From Symbioplanes lichenis (GTDB lineage Bacteria; Actinomycetota; Actinomycetes; Mycobacteriales; Micromonosporaceae), in the NCBI RefSeq assembly GCF_030709675.1, contig NZ_JAUZQD010000001.1, forward strand, positions 682,001 to 746,000: a DNA stretch of 64,000 bases, in the 5' to 3' direction. Below the pieces are notes generated by a model, which did no database searches, was not told the DNA's origin, and was given only the letters and a program-made list of their open reading frames with translations. Shown here one piece after another: positions 7,234-16,175 of this stretch. Position 1 is the first letter of the stretch; each line of letters opens with the position of its first letter. The translations under genes and the position numbers were made by a program.

Positions 7234-8790
7234 CTACTGCTTGCCGTCGTCCTTCTTGGGGTTGGACAGCTTGTTGAAGTCGAGTTTCGGCAGCTTGAAG
7301 CCCGGCGGCAGCCCCTGCCCCCCGGCCAGCGCGCTCGGGTCCAGCCCCGGCGGCAGCTGCGGCATGCCGCCCGGGAAGCCGGCGGGCATCCCGGCGCCGC
7401 CGACGCGGGGACGGTTGCCGCCCTTGGTGCCCTTGCGCTTGTTCTTGGGGCTCTTGGTGGCCTTGCGGCGGCCGCCCGGGAGGCCCATCATGCCGCTCAT
7501 CTGCTTCATCATCTTCTGCGCTTCGGTGAAGCGGTTGAGCAGCTGGTTGACGTCCATGACGGTGACGCCGGAACCGCGGGCGATGCGGGCCCGGCGGGAG
7601 CCGTTGATGATCTTGGGGTTGGTGCGCTCGCCCGGGGTCATCGAGCGGATGATCGCGGTGACCCGGTCGAAGTGGCTGTCGTCGAGCTCGGCCAGCTGGT
7701 CCTTCATCTGGCCCATGCCGGGCATCATGCCGAGGATGTTGGCGATCGGGCCCATCCGGCGCACGGCGATGAGCTGGTCGAGGAAGTCCTCCAGGGTGAA
7801 CTGCTCGCCCCCGAGCAGCTTGGAGGTCATCTTCTCCTTCTGATCCTCGTCGAAGGCCTGCTCGGCCTGCTCGATGAGGGTCAGGACGTCGCCCATGCCG
7901 AGGATGCGGCTGGCCATCCGGTCGGGGTGGAAGACGTCGAAGTCCTCCAGCTTCTCACCGGTGGACGCGAAGAGGATCGGCTCGCCCGTGACGTGCCGGA
8001 CCGACAGGGCGGCACCACCGCGGGCGTCGCCGTCGAGCTTCGACAGGACCACGCCGGTGATGCCGACGCCGTCGCGGAAGGCCTCGGCGGTGCTGACCGC
8101 GTCCTGGCCGACCATGGCGTCGATGACGAAGATGACCTCGTCGGGGTCGACCGCGTCGCGGATGTCGCGGGCCTGCTGCATCATCTCGGCGTCGATGCCG
8201 AGGCGGCCGGCGGTGTCGACGATGACGATGTCCTTGGCGGTGCGCTTCGCGTGCTCGATGGAGTCGCGCGCGACCTGCACCGGGTCGCCCACGCCGTTGC
8301 CGGGCTGCGGGGCGTAGACGTCGACGCCGGCCCGGCCCGCGAGGACCTGCAGCTGGTTGACGGCGTTGGGGCGCTGCAGGTCGGCCGCCACGAGCAGGAC
8401 CTGGTGGCTCTGCCCCTTGAGCCAGCGCGACAGCTTGCCCGCCAGCGTGGTCTTGCCGGAGCCCTGGAGCCCGGCGAGCATGATCACCGTCGGCGGCTGC
8501 TTGGCGAACTGCAGCCGCCGCCCCTCGCCGCCGAGGACGTTGATGAGCTCCTCGTGGACGATCTTGATGATCTGCTGGGCCGGGTTGAGCGCCTGCGAGA
8601 CCTCGGCGCCGCGGGCGCGCTCCTTGAGGTTCGCGATGAACGACTTGACCACCGGCAGCGCGACGTCCGCCTCGAGCAGCGCGAGGCGGATCTCGCGCGC
8701 GGTGGCGTCGATGTCGGCGTCGGTGAGCCGGCCCTTGCCCCGGAGCTTGGTGAAGATCCCGGAGAGGCGGTCGCTCAAGGTGTCAAACAC
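7234..8790 (-). CDS. ffh: signal recognition particle GTPase Ffh (SRP54)
   Basis: A 518-residue SRP GTPase that binds signal sequences on ribosomes and delivers them to FtsY. The N domain covers about 1-95. The G domain has GLQGSGKTT at 107-115, the DTAGR motif near 192 and SKLDG near 250. The Met-rich M domain covers about 300-440 (MGPIANILGMMPGM, MKQMSGMMG), which binds the signal peptide and 4.5S RNA. The last 80 residues are a basic, Gly/Pro/Met-rich tail of the kind seen in actinobacteria. The GTG at 8790 has GGGAAGAAG upstream. The partner FtsY is encoded at 26336-27520. Confidence 0.96.
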   Translation of the reverse strand: MFDTLSDRLSGIFTKLRGKGRLTDADIDATAREIRLALLEADVALPVVKSFIANLKERARGAEVSQALNPAQQIIKIVHEELINVLGGEGRRLQFAKQPPTVIMLAGLQGSGKTTLAGKLSRWLKGQSHQVLLVAADLQRPNAVNQLQVLAGRAGVDVYAPQPGNGVGDPVQVARDSIEHAKRTAKDIVIVDTAGRLGIDAEMMQQARDIRDAVDPDEVIFVIDAMVGQDAVSTAEAFRDGVGITGVVLSKLDGDARGGAALSVRHVTGEPILFASTGEKLEDFDVFHPDRMASRILGMGDVLTLIEQAEQAFDEDQKEKMTSKLLGGEQFTLEDFLDQLIAVRRMGPIANILGMMPGMGQMKDQLAELDDSHFDRVTAIIRSMTPGERTNPKIINGSRRARIARGSGVTVMDVNQLLNRFTEAQKMMKQMSGMMGLPGGRRKATKSPKNKRKGTKGGNRPRVGGAGMPAGFPGGMPQLPPGLDPSALAGGQGLPPGFKLPKLDFNKLSNPKKDDGKQ

Positions 8791-8855
8791 GGCACTTCTT
8801 CCCGTTGATAGCGAGGGTGGGAAACGCCCCCAAGCCTAGCTTGACGCAACGAGCC

Positions 8856-9095
8856 CTACCGGTTCCGCATCCGGTACGTCTTCACGGCCGCCTCGATCCG
8901 CCGCTGGTTGCGCGTCCCGGGCTCCAGGCCCTTCTTGGCCTTGCCGTAGACCCAGACCGCCCCGCCGACCACGACCGCACCCACGATCAGGTACGCGATC
9001 CCGCCGATCAGCCACTGCAGAACGGCCGCCGCGGCCCAGCCGACCAGGATCAGCCCGGCGGCGAAGGCCACCAGGTACGCCACTGCCTTGCCCAT
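8856..9095 (-). CDS. small two-helix membrane protein
   Basis: A 79-residue protein with two hydrophobic helices (about 4-30 and 33-50) and a basic C-terminal tail ending in KTYRMRNR. The ATG at 9095 is preceded by GAGGGGG. It sits 65 bp upstream of ffh on the same strand. I do not recognise a family. Its position suggests co-transcription with ffh, but the gap could also hold the ffh promoter. Confidence 0.65.
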   Translation of the reverse strand: MGKAVAYLVAFAAGLILVGWAAAAVLQWLIGGIAYLIVGAVVVGGAVWVYGKAKKGLEPGTRNQRRIEAAVKTYRMRNR

Positions 9096-9307
9096 GCCAT
9101 CCCCCTCAGCGAAAAGCGATGAAACCAGCATGCGCCGCTGACGCAAACGAAGCATCGGGGCGGACCCGTAGGGGTGGCGACACGCCAATGACCGGCGCGA
9201 CACGGGACAAATGCCGTATACCGCAGGTAAAGGCATGCACCGCAACCATCCGGTATATCGCGCCGTTGAGGCACTGGAAATGCGACACCCGGCGGAAGGA
9301 CGAGCTC

Positions 9308-11026
9308 GTGCCCTTGCGGCGGATCCTGCGACTGGCCCCGTGGACCATGCGGTCCCGCGTCCTCAAGAGCGTGCAGAAGCGGGTGCTCCCCCGCGTCCCC
9401 GAGCAGCGGCGCCTGGCCGTCGCCCGGCGGCTGGTGCCCCTGTCCCATCCGCCCCGGCTCCCGCTGATGCGGGCCAAGCCCGATGCACCGACCATGCGGG
9501 TGCGGACCGGCCGCGGGTGGGTGACAGCTCACCGGGACCCCTACGCCAGCCCCACCTCCGTACGCCGTCAGAACCTCGACCGCGTCACCGCCGCCCTCGA
9601 CGCGGCCGGCATCGACTGGTTCCGCGTCCCGACCCGTGCTCTGCGCCCCACCGCCGTGGCAGTGCACATGAAAGATCGTCCGGCAGCGATTAGAGCGCTG
9701 ACGGGCGAGAGCTTGATCGAATCCGTCAAGCCCCGCACAGCGAAGCTCAAAGCGGCGAAGATCCTGCGCGTCTGCCGGCCCGTCACCGACCCCCACGGCA
9801 GCCTCCTGCTCGGCCGCGACCTGAGCTGCGAGGTCGAGTTCTGGGTCGAGGAGGACGGCGTGCTGAAAGGCCCCCGGGTCAACCCCGTGGCCGACGTCAT
9901 CGCGCTCGACGATCCCGAGGTGCACGCGCCCGAGCCCACGTTCGGCGCGTTCGCGTCGCCGCACGACCTGACGGCGTACCGGACCAGGCGAAGCCTCACC
10001 GAGCCGGCGCCGGACCGCATCATGTTCCCGATCGACGTGGTCTACACGTGGGTCGACGGCGCGGACCCGGCCTGGCGCGCGGCGAAGGCCCAGGCCCTCG
10101 CGGAGAACGGCTGGCTGGAGGAGGCGAGCCGGCTCGCGCACAACGACTCGCGCTTCGCCTCCCGCGACGAGCTGCGCTACTCGCTGCGCTCGCTGCACTG
10201 CTTCGCGCCGTGGGTCAACCACATCTGGCTGGTCACCATGGACCAGGTGCCGGACTGGCTCGACACCGAGCACCCCGGCCTGACCGTGGTCAGCCATCGG
10301 GAGATCTTCGGGGACACCGGGCGGCTGCCGACCTTCAACTCGCAGGCCATCGAATCGCGGCTGCACCGGATCGAGGGGCTCAGCGAGCACTTCCTCTATC
10401 TCAACGACGACGTGTTCTTCGGCCGGCCGGTCTCGCCGGAGCTGTTCTTCACGCCCGGCGGGCTGACCCGCTTCTTCCCGTCGAAGGCGCAGGTGGACTC
10501 GGCGCCGCGGCGGCCCGACGACCCGCCCGCCGACTCGGCCGGCAAGAACAACCGCGAGCTCATCCGCGCGGCGTTCGGCCGGGTGCTGACCCGCAAGATG
10601 ATGCACACGCCGCACCCCTCGCGGATCAGCCTGCTGCGCGAGATCGAGGAGCGGTTCGCCGAGAACGTGACCGCCACCGCCGGCCACCAGTTCCGGCACC
10701 CGGACGACATCGCGCTGCTCTCGTCGCTGCAGCAGTACTACGCCTACCTGACCGGCAAGGCCGCGCCCGGGACGATCGAGTACACGTACGCGGACCTGGC
10801 CAACCCGACGACGCCCCTGCGCCTCGCCCGGCTGCTGCGCCACCGCGACCTGGACACGTTCTGTCTCAACGACACCGACTCCGACGCGGCCGTCGCCCTC
10901 GAGCAGGGCGCCCTGCTCGGCGAGTTCCTTCCCGCCTATCTGCCCTTCGCGAGCCCGTACGAGAAACGGGCCGCCGCCGTGCGAGCAGTGCCCGCCCAGA
11001 CCACGAAGAAGGAGAAAGTCCCGTGA
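9308..11026 (+). CDS. Stealth-family sugar-phosphate transferase
   Basis: A 572-residue protein of the Stealth family, hexose-1-phosphate transferases that build phosphodiester-linked capsular or wall polysaccharides. Conserved region 1 is DVVYTWVDGADPAW (243-256). CR2 is the RDELRYSLRSL block (about 286-296) to LYLNDDVFFG (363-372). CR3 contains HTPHPSRISLL, and CR4 lies near GHQFRHPDDIALLSSL. The N-terminal 240 residues are a variable domain. The GTG at 9308 is preceded by GGAAGGA and is preferred to an in-frame ATG 63 codons upstream. Its TGA overlaps the next start as GTGA, so it heads a three-gene surface-polysaccharide operon. Confidence 0.85.
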   Translation: MPLRRILRLAPWTMRSRVLKSVQKRVLPRVPEQRRLAVARRLVPLSHPPRLPLMRAKPDAPTMRVRTGRGWVTAHRDPYASPTSVRRQNLDRVTAALDAAGIDWFRVPTRALRPTAVAVHMKDRPAAIRALTGESLIESVKPRTAKLKAAKILRVCRPVTDPHGSLLLGRDLSCEVEFWVEEDGVLKGPRVNPVADVIALDDPEVHAPEPTFGAFASPHDLTAYRTRRSLTEPAPDRIMFPIDVVYTWVDGADPAWRAAKAQALAENGWLEEASRLAHNDSRFASRDELRYSLRSLHCFAPWVNHIWLVTMDQVPDWLDTEHPGLTVVSHREIFGDTGRLPTFNSQAIESRLHRIEGLSEHFLYLNDDVFFGRPVSPELFFTPGGLTRFFPSKAQVDSAPRRPDDPPADSAGKNNRELIRAAFGRVLTRKMMHTPHPSRISLLREIEERFAENVTATAGHQFRHPDDIALLSSLQQYYAYLTGKAAPGTIEYTYADLANPTTPLRLARLLRHRDLDTFCLNDTDSDAAVALEQGALLGEFLPAYLPFASPYEKRAAAVRAVPAQTTKKEKVP

Positions 11027-12270
11027 GCTTCGACGCCGTCATCCTCGGCCTGGGATACGTCGGGCTGCCGCTCGCCCAGCAGGCCACCCGGGCCGGCCTG
11101 ACCGTGCTCGGCTTCGACGTGAACGCCCGCGTCGCCGATTCCCTGAACGCCGGCCGTTCCCACGTCGACGACCTGTCCGACGCCGATGTCGCGGAGATGA
11201 CCGCCGGCGGGTTCCGGGCGACCACCGACGAAAGCCTGATCGCCCAGGCCCGTACGGCCGTCATCTGCGTCCCCACGCCGCTGTCCGAAGGCGACGGCCC
11301 GGACTTGCGCGCGGTCACCGGCGCCACCGAGGCGGTCGGGCGCAACCTGCGGCCGGGCATGCTCGTCGTGCTGGAGTCGACCACCTACCCGGGCACGACC
11401 GACGACGTCGTCCGCCCGCTGCTCGAGAAGCTGTCCGGCCTGACCGCGGGCATCGACTTCCACCTGGCGTTCTCGCCCGAGCGGATCGACCCGGGCAACG
11501 AGCGGTTCGGGGCGCACAACACACCCAAGGTCGTCGGCGGCTTCACGCCCGCGTGCACCGACCGGGTGGCCGAGTTCTACGGGCGGTTCATCCAGACCGT
11601 CGTGCGCACCCGGGGCACCCGCGAGGCGGAGACGGCGAAGCTGCTCGAGAACACCTACCGGCACGTGAACATCGCGCTGGTCAACGAGATGGCGCGGTTC
11701 TGCCACGAGCTGGACATCGACCTCTGGGACGTGATCCACGCGGCGTCCACCAAGCCGTTCGGCTTCCAGGCGTTCTACCCGGGCCCGGGCGTGGGCGGCC
11801 ACTGCATCCCGATCGACCCGAACTACCTGAGCCACAACGTGCGCAGCAAGCTCGGCTACCCGTTCCGGTTCGTGGAGCTCGCGCAGGAGATCAACGCCAC
11901 CATGCCCGCGTACGTCGCCCGGCGCGCGCAGAACCTGCTGAACGCCGACGGCGTAGCCGTCCACGGGGCGAAGATCCTGCTGCTCGGGGTCACGTACAAG
12001 CCGAACATCGCCGACCAGCGCGAGTCGCCCGCCACGCCGCTGGCCCGCCAGCTCGCGTCGCTCGGGGCGGAGCTGACCTTCCACGACCCGTACGTGACCG
12101 AGTGGAACGTCCCGCGCACCGACGACCTCGAGGGTGCCGCCGCGGCCGCCGACCTGGTGATCCTCGTGACGCACCACCGCGACTACGACGCCGACCACCT
12201 GGCCGGCCTGGCCAAGCGCTTCTTCGACACGCGGGGCGTCACCAGCACGCGGGAGGCCCACCGCCTGTGA
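11023..12270 (+). CDS. nucleotide-sugar 6-dehydrogenase (UDP-GlcNAc/ManNAc type)
   Basis: A 415-residue NAD-dependent UDP-sugar dehydrogenase that oxidises C6 of a nucleotide sugar to a uronic acid. It shows the Rossmann motif GLGYVGLP (9-16), CVPTPL (82-87), a central ENTYRHVNIALVNE helix (209-222) and the catalytic Cys261 in GGHCIPIDP. The subfamily resembles the WecC/TviB/WbpA group acting on UDP-N-acetylhexosamines rather than UDP-glucose, though substrate is not certain. AAGGAG precedes the GTG at 11023. It is coupled by GTGA overlaps to the Stealth gene before and the acyltransferase after it. Confidence 0.88.
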   Translation: MSFDAVILGLGYVGLPLAQQATRAGLTVLGFDVNARVADSLNAGRSHVDDLSDADVAEMTAGGFRATTDESLIAQARTAVICVPTPLSEGDGPDLRAVTGATEAVGRNLRPGMLVVLESTTYPGTTDDVVRPLLEKLSGLTAGIDFHLAFSPERIDPGNERFGAHNTPKVVGGFTPACTDRVAEFYGRFIQTVVRTRGTREAETAKLLENTYRHVNIALVNEMARFCHELDIDLWDVIHAASTKPFGFQAFYPGPGVGGHCIPIDPNYLSHNVRSKLGYPFRFVELAQEINATMPAYVARRAQNLLNADGVAVHGAKILLLGVTYKPNIADQRESPATPLARQLASLGAELTFHDPYVTEWNVPRTDDLEGAAAAADLVILVTHHRDYDADHLAGLAKRFFDTRGVTSTREAHRL

Positions 12271-14288
12271 CCGACACGATGACCACGTCCGCGCCCGCCC
12301 AACGCCGGCACCGGCCCGGCGGCGGCGGGAAGCACACAGCGGCCCCGGCGCGACACCGCCGGGACATCGAGGGGCTGCGCGCGGTCGCGGTGCTCCTCGT
12401 CGTCGCGTACCACTGCGGTCTGCCGATCGTCTCCGGCGGCTATGTCGGGGTCGACGTCTTCTTCGTCATCTCCGGCTTCCTGATCACCGGTCTGCTGCTG
12501 CGCGAGGCGACCAGCAGCGGCACCATCTCGCTCCCGCGCTTCTACGCCCGGCGCGCGCTACGGCTGCTGCCCGCCTCCGCGCTGGTGGTCGTGGCGACGG
12601 TCGCGGCGGCCGCGCTGTGGCTGCCGCCGCTGCGCCTGACCGGGATCCTGTCGGACGCGCTGCACACCTCGATCTACGCGATGAACTACCGGCTCGCGGC
12701 GATCGGCACCGACTATCTGCAGGCGGAGGCGGACCCGTCGCCGCTGCAGCACTTCTGGTCGCTCGCGGTCGAAGAGCAGTTCTACGTGATCTGGCCGCTT
12801 CTGATCCTGCTGCTGAAGAAGCACCGAGGCGTCGCTCTGAGCCTGCTCACGGCCGGCTCGTTCGCGATCTCGGTGTGGCAGACGCAGGCGAGCGCCGGCT
12901 GGGCGTACTTCGGCATCCACACCCGCGCCTGGGAGCTCGGCGTCGGCGCGCTCCTCGCGCTGGGCGCCGTCAAGCTCCCCCGGTGGTGCGTGCCACTCGG
13001 CCTGGCCGCGATCGTCACGGCCGCGGTCTGTTACACGGCACAGACCCCCTTCCCCGGGTACGCGGCCCTGCTGCCCGTACTGGGAACGGCGGCCGTGATC
13101 GCGGGCGGCACCGGCCGTCCCGCCGGCGTCCTCGGTCTCGCCCCCTTCCAGGCCGTGGGCCGGCTGTCCTACTCCTGGTACCTGTGGCACTGGCCCGTGC
13201 TGCTCATCGCGCCCTTCGCGCTCGGCCGGCCCCTGGCCCTGGGGGAGAACGTCCTCGCCGCGCTGGGTGCCCTGATCCTGGCCGCGCTGACGTTCGCGCT
13301 CGTCGAGAACCCGGTCCGGCACATGGCGCGCAACCGCCCGTGGCGCGGGCTGGCGGCGGGGTTCGGCATCTCGGTGCTGTGCGCCACCCTGTGCGTGGGC
13401 ATCACCACCGCCGCCGGACGCCTGAACGGTCCCAGCACCTACGCCGCCCCGGCGGTGACGACCACGAATCTGCGGACGTTGCTCGGCGCGACGGACCGGG
13501 CCGTCCCGGAGAACCTGACGCCGACGCTGGCCAAGGCGGCCAAGGACAAGCCCCGCTTCTATCGCGAGGGCTGCTCCGGCGGGTTCGACGACGCGGAGGT
13601 CAAGAAGCCCTGCGCGTACGGCGACCTCGCCTCGCCCACCACGGTCGTGCTCATGGGCGACTCGCACGCGGGCCACTGGTTCCCGGCGCTGGAGGAGGCG
13701 GCGCTGCGCGAGCACTGGAAGCTCGTCGTCGTCAGCAAGAGCGCGTGCACGGTCGCCGACAGCCTGATCTTCCTGCCCGAGCTCAAGCGCGAGTTCACCG
13801 AGTGCGTCCGGTGGCGCCGCGACGCCCTGGACTACGTACGTTCCCTGCGCCCGGCGAAGGTCGTGCTCGCCTCCACCTATCCCAACAGCGAGCTGCTGGG
13901 CGTGAGCGGCACGCAGGAGGAGGCCTGGGTCGCCGGCTGGCGCAAATCCGTGCGCGCGGTGAAAGCCGACGGCACCCGGGTGTACTTCGTCAACGACACC
14001 CCGTGGATGGCCGGTAACACCCCCGAGTGCCTGTCCGCGCACCCGGACGACCCCGCCGCCTGCGGCCGCGCCCGGGACCAGGCGATCGCCAAGCAGCAGC
14101 GGCGGGACCTCGTCATGGCGACCGTCCGGGCGGAGGGCGCCACGGTGGTCGACCCGTCGCCCTGGTTCTGCACGGACACGTTCTGCCCGGCGGTGGTCGG
14201 CAACCTGCTCGTCTACAAGGACCAGCATCACGTCACGACCGCGTACAGCAAGCTGCTCGCCCCTCTCCTGGCGGAGGAACTCCGCTAG
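12267..14288 (+). CDS. OatA-like acyltransferase with SGNH domain
   Basis: A 673-residue integral membrane O-acyltransferase. Residues about 30-385 form an acyltransferase-3 domain of roughly ten helices, with RRDIEGLRAVAVLLVVAYH at the start and HFWSLAVEEQFYVIWPLL at 162-179. The C-terminal extracytoplasmic SGNH esterase-like domain has the nucleophile block GDSHAGHW at 464-471 and the DQHHVT His/Asp block near the end. Together they move acyl groups across the membrane onto a surface glycan. The GTG at 12267 has GGGAGG upstream and overlaps the dehydrogenase stop. As last gene of the operon it probably decorates the polymer made by the upstream enzymes. Confidence 0.87.
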   Translation: MTDTMTTSAPAQRRHRPGGGGKHTAAPARHRRDIEGLRAVAVLLVVAYHCGLPIVSGGYVGVDVFFVISGFLITGLLLREATSSGTISLPRFYARRALRLLPASALVVVATVAAAALWLPPLRLTGILSDALHTSIYAMNYRLAAIGTDYLQAEADPSPLQHFWSLAVEEQFYVIWPLLILLLKKHRGVALSLLTAGSFAISVWQTQASAGWAYFGIHTRAWELGVGALLALGAVKLPRWCVPLGLAAIVTAAVCYTAQTPFPGYAALLPVLGTAAVIAGGTGRPAGVLGLAPFQAVGRLSYSWYLWHWPVLLIAPFALGRPLALGENVLAALGALILAALTFALVENPVRHMARNRPWRGLAAGFGISVLCATLCVGITTAAGRLNGPSTYAAPAVTTTNLRTLLGATDRAVPENLTPTLAKAAKDKPRFYREGCSGGFDDAEVKKPCAYGDLASPTTVVLMGDSHAGHWFPALEEAALREHWKLVVVSKSACTVADSLIFLPELKREFTECVRWRRDALDYVRSLRPAKVVLASTYPNSELLGVSGTQEEAWVAGWRKSVRAVKADGTRVYFVNDTPWMAGNTPECLSAHPDDPAACGRARDQAIAKQQRRDLVMATVRAEGATVVDPSPWFCTDTFCPAVVGNLLVYKDQHHVTTAYSKLLAPLLAEELR

Positions 14289-14307
14289 AAAAGACCCGGA
14301 ACACACT

Positions 14308-14335
14308 GCGGCGGCCCGTGAAAACGGGCCGCCGC
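14308..14335 (+). terminator. perfect stem-loop after the polysaccharide operon
   Basis: A perfect 12-bp inverted repeat (14308-14319 with 14324-14335) closes a GAAA tetraloop 19 bp after the acyltransferase stop. The U-tract is weak (CTGCTGTTTG), but stem strength and position fit transcription termination. Confidence 0.75.
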
Positions 14336-14370
14336 TGCTGTTTGCACCACTTCCGCAACCGCCCCGCGAA

Positions 14371-14391
14371 CCGAGCCGCAACCCGGCTCGG
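14371..14391 (+). other. leader stem-loop upstream of the CAP gene
   Basis: A perfect 8-bp stem (14371-14378 with 14384-14391) with a CAACC loop sits in the 236-bp gap 14289-14524. The rest of that gap shows no gene. I compared it from memory with the c-di-AMP (ydaO) consensus, which often precedes actinobacterial wall-enzyme genes, and found no match. Confidence 0.4.
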
Positions 14392-14524
14392 GCAGGCACC
14401 CGATCGGCAACTCAGCACTCACTCCAAGGCACCTGAAACGGCGTCAGAGCGCTCCGCCCACCGACGAAGGGATAGGCGTACCCAGCGAGATGCGCCGGGA
14501 CGGAGACAACGAAGGAAGTGACCC

Positions 14525-15013
14525 GTGCAGAAGACCCTGGTCCGTCGCCTCGCCACTCTCGCGCTGTTCCCCGCCGCCGCGTTCATCGCCCTGATGTTCG
14601 CCGCGCCCGCCCAGGCCGCGGTCGTCTCCACCTCGACGCTGCAGACGCAGGTCGCGAGCCTCTCGAACGCCCAGCGGGTCAAGGCCGGCTGCAAGGCCCT
14701 CCCGGTCAACTCGCAGCTGCTCTTCGCCGCCCGCGGCCACAGCAAGTACATGGCCACCACCGGCAACTTCAGCCACACCGGCGCCCGCAACTCGTCCTTC
14801 ATCACCCGCGTCAAGGCCGCCGGCTACACCGCGCCGCGCAGCGAGAACATCGCCTGGGGCTACCGCACCGCCGCCGAGGTCGTCAACGCGTGGATGAAGT
14901 CCCCGGGTCACCGCAAGAACCTGCTCGACTGCGGCGCCAAGTCGTTCGCCGTCGGCGTCATCTACTCCGCCAACGGCACGCCGTACTACACGCAGGAGTT
15001 CGGCTCGCGTTGA
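14525..15013 (+). CDS. secreted CAP/SCP-domain protein
   Basis: A 162-residue secreted protein. A signal peptide covers about 1-31 (RR near the start, hydrophobic core, AQA cleavage). The CAP (SCP/PR-1) domain follows, with SNAQRVKAGCKALPVNSQL, the HSKYMATTGNFSHTG block holding the putative His ligand, and SENIAWGYRTAAEVVNAWM then SPGHRKNLLDC, the family signature. Two Cys residues (GCKAL and LLDCG) could pair. CAP proteins are extracellular; the biochemical role in actinobacteria is unknown. The GTG at 14525 is supported by GAAGGAAG. A strong terminator follows. Confidence 0.88.
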   Translation: MQKTLVRRLATLALFPAAAFIALMFAAPAQAAVVSTSTLQTQVASLSNAQRVKAGCKALPVNSQLLFAARGHSKYMATTGNFSHTGARNSSFITRVKAAGYTAPRSENIAWGYRTAAEVVNAWMKSPGHRKNLLDCGAKSFAVGVIYSANGTPYYTQEFGSR

Positions 15014-15034
15014 TCTGAAGCTTCTCTCTCCCCC

Positions 15035-15075
15035 TGACCGGCCGGCATGCCCCCGCATGCCGGCCGGTCGTTTTT
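15035..15075 (+). terminator. rho-independent terminator of the CAP gene
   Basis: A perfect 14-bp stem (15035-15048 with 15055-15068) and a 6-base loop, followed by GTTTTTT, 21 bp after the stop codon. It ends exactly where the convergent methyltransferase gene begins to be read. Confidence 0.95.
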
Positions 15076-16113
15076 TCACGCGCTGACGGGAGCTCCGCTC
15101 CGGGTGTACGAGAGCACCGCGTGCCGCCCGAGCATCCGCGGCTCGACGGTCAGCCCGCCGATCCGCTCGGTCCACCGCCGGACCGCTTCCTGCTCGTCCG
15201 TGCGGTTCGCGTCGTCCAGCACGACCGTCGCCACCGGCGCCAGCCGGCTCTCGAGCGCGTGCATGGCCGGGTAGCGGGCGTCGGGACCGGTCGCGGCGGG
15301 CGGGCCGTCGATGAGCACGAGGTCGATGTCGTGCAGATCCGCGAGCTGCTCGATGTCGTACCAGGGATAGGTCCGCCCGTCGGCGCTCAGCTCGGTCAGC
15401 GGCGCGGTGCGCACCTCGGCGACCGCCGCGAGCCCGTGCGCGTCGAGCAGGTCCCGGGTCCGCGCGGCGTACTCGGGGTCGTGGTCCAGCGAGACCAGCC
15501 GGCCGCCGGCCTGCTCCAGCGCGTACGCGAGCCACACCGTCGACGTGCCGCTGCCCAGCTCGAGCACCAGCCCCGGGCGCCGGAGCCGCACGATGTGCAG
15601 CAGGTCGAGCAGGTCCGACGGGTTGAGCGCGAAGTCACCCGACGACGGCATGGGCGCCCGCGGCGTGAAGTCGGCGAACAGCTGGAACATCGCCTCGATC
15701 TCCCGGCTCTGCCCACGCAGCAGCAGATCGGTGCCGTGGCTGTGCTGCCGGAGCCCGCGCGTGACGGTCCCCTTCAGCTCCTGGTGCCGGTCGCCCGCGC
15801 TGAGCCGCTCCTTCTCGACGGTCGCCACCACCCGGCGCTGCATCTGCTCGACGACCGTGCGCAGGTCGCGGCTCGCCGCCTGGTTCGCCCGGTGCAGCCC
15901 CGTCATCCAGCGCGACAGGTGCAGGATCCCCAGCAGCACCACCAGCAACAGCACCGCGACGAGCGAGGTGGCGAGGCCGTCCCGGCCCGTCGCGGCCGCC
16001 ACGCAGGTGCCGGCGACGAGCGCCAGCGCTGCCATGAGGACCACGGCCTGCGGACGGGTCAGGCTCTGCAGCCGTACGGCCACCCGGCCGCCGAACCGCG
16101 TCAGGTCGCTCAT
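15076..16113 (-). CDS. membrane-anchored class I SAM-dependent methyltransferase
   Basis: A 345-residue protein with two N-terminal transmembrane helices (about 22-42 and 46-66), a basic coiled-coil-like linker and a C-terminal Rossmann methyltransferase domain. Motif I is VLELGSGTSTVWLA (about 182-195), motif II is LVSLDHDPEY, and LVLIDGPP marks the strand preceding the substrate pocket. It resembles small O-methyltransferases of the FkbM/CmcI-like group. The ATG at 16113 has CGGAGGT upstream. It follows the glycosyltransferase gene by 62 bp on the same strand, so modification of a lipid-linked or nascent glycan at the membrane is a reasonable inference. Confidence 0.8.
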   Translation of the reverse strand: MSDLTRFGGRVAVRLQSLTRPQAVVLMAALALVAGTCVAAATGRDGLATSLVAVLLLVVLLGILHLSRWMTGLHRANQAASRDLRTVVEQMQRRVVATVEKERLSAGDRHQELKGTVTRGLRQHSHGTDLLLRGQSREIEAMFQLFADFTPRAPMPSSGDFALNPSDLLDLLHIVRLRRPGLVLELGSGTSTVWLAYALEQAGGRLVSLDHDPEYAARTRDLLDAHGLAAVAEVRTAPLTELSADGRTYPWYDIEQLADLHDIDLVLIDGPPAATGPDARYPAMHALESRLAPVATVVLDDANRTDEQEAVRRWTERIGGLTVEPRMLGRHAVLSYTRSGAPVSA

Positions 16114-16175
16114 TCCAAGACCTCCGTTGTAAGCCGTTACGAGAACCTAGGGCTAACGCTGCGGGGGCACTGTCG

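Noticed and set aside
14336-14524. Possible c-di-AMP (ydaO) riboswitch before the CAP gene
   Set aside because: The characteristic GGGGACCCA, GGGGUGAA and CCGACAGCU segments, as I know them, are absent; only a simple 8-bp hairpin is present.
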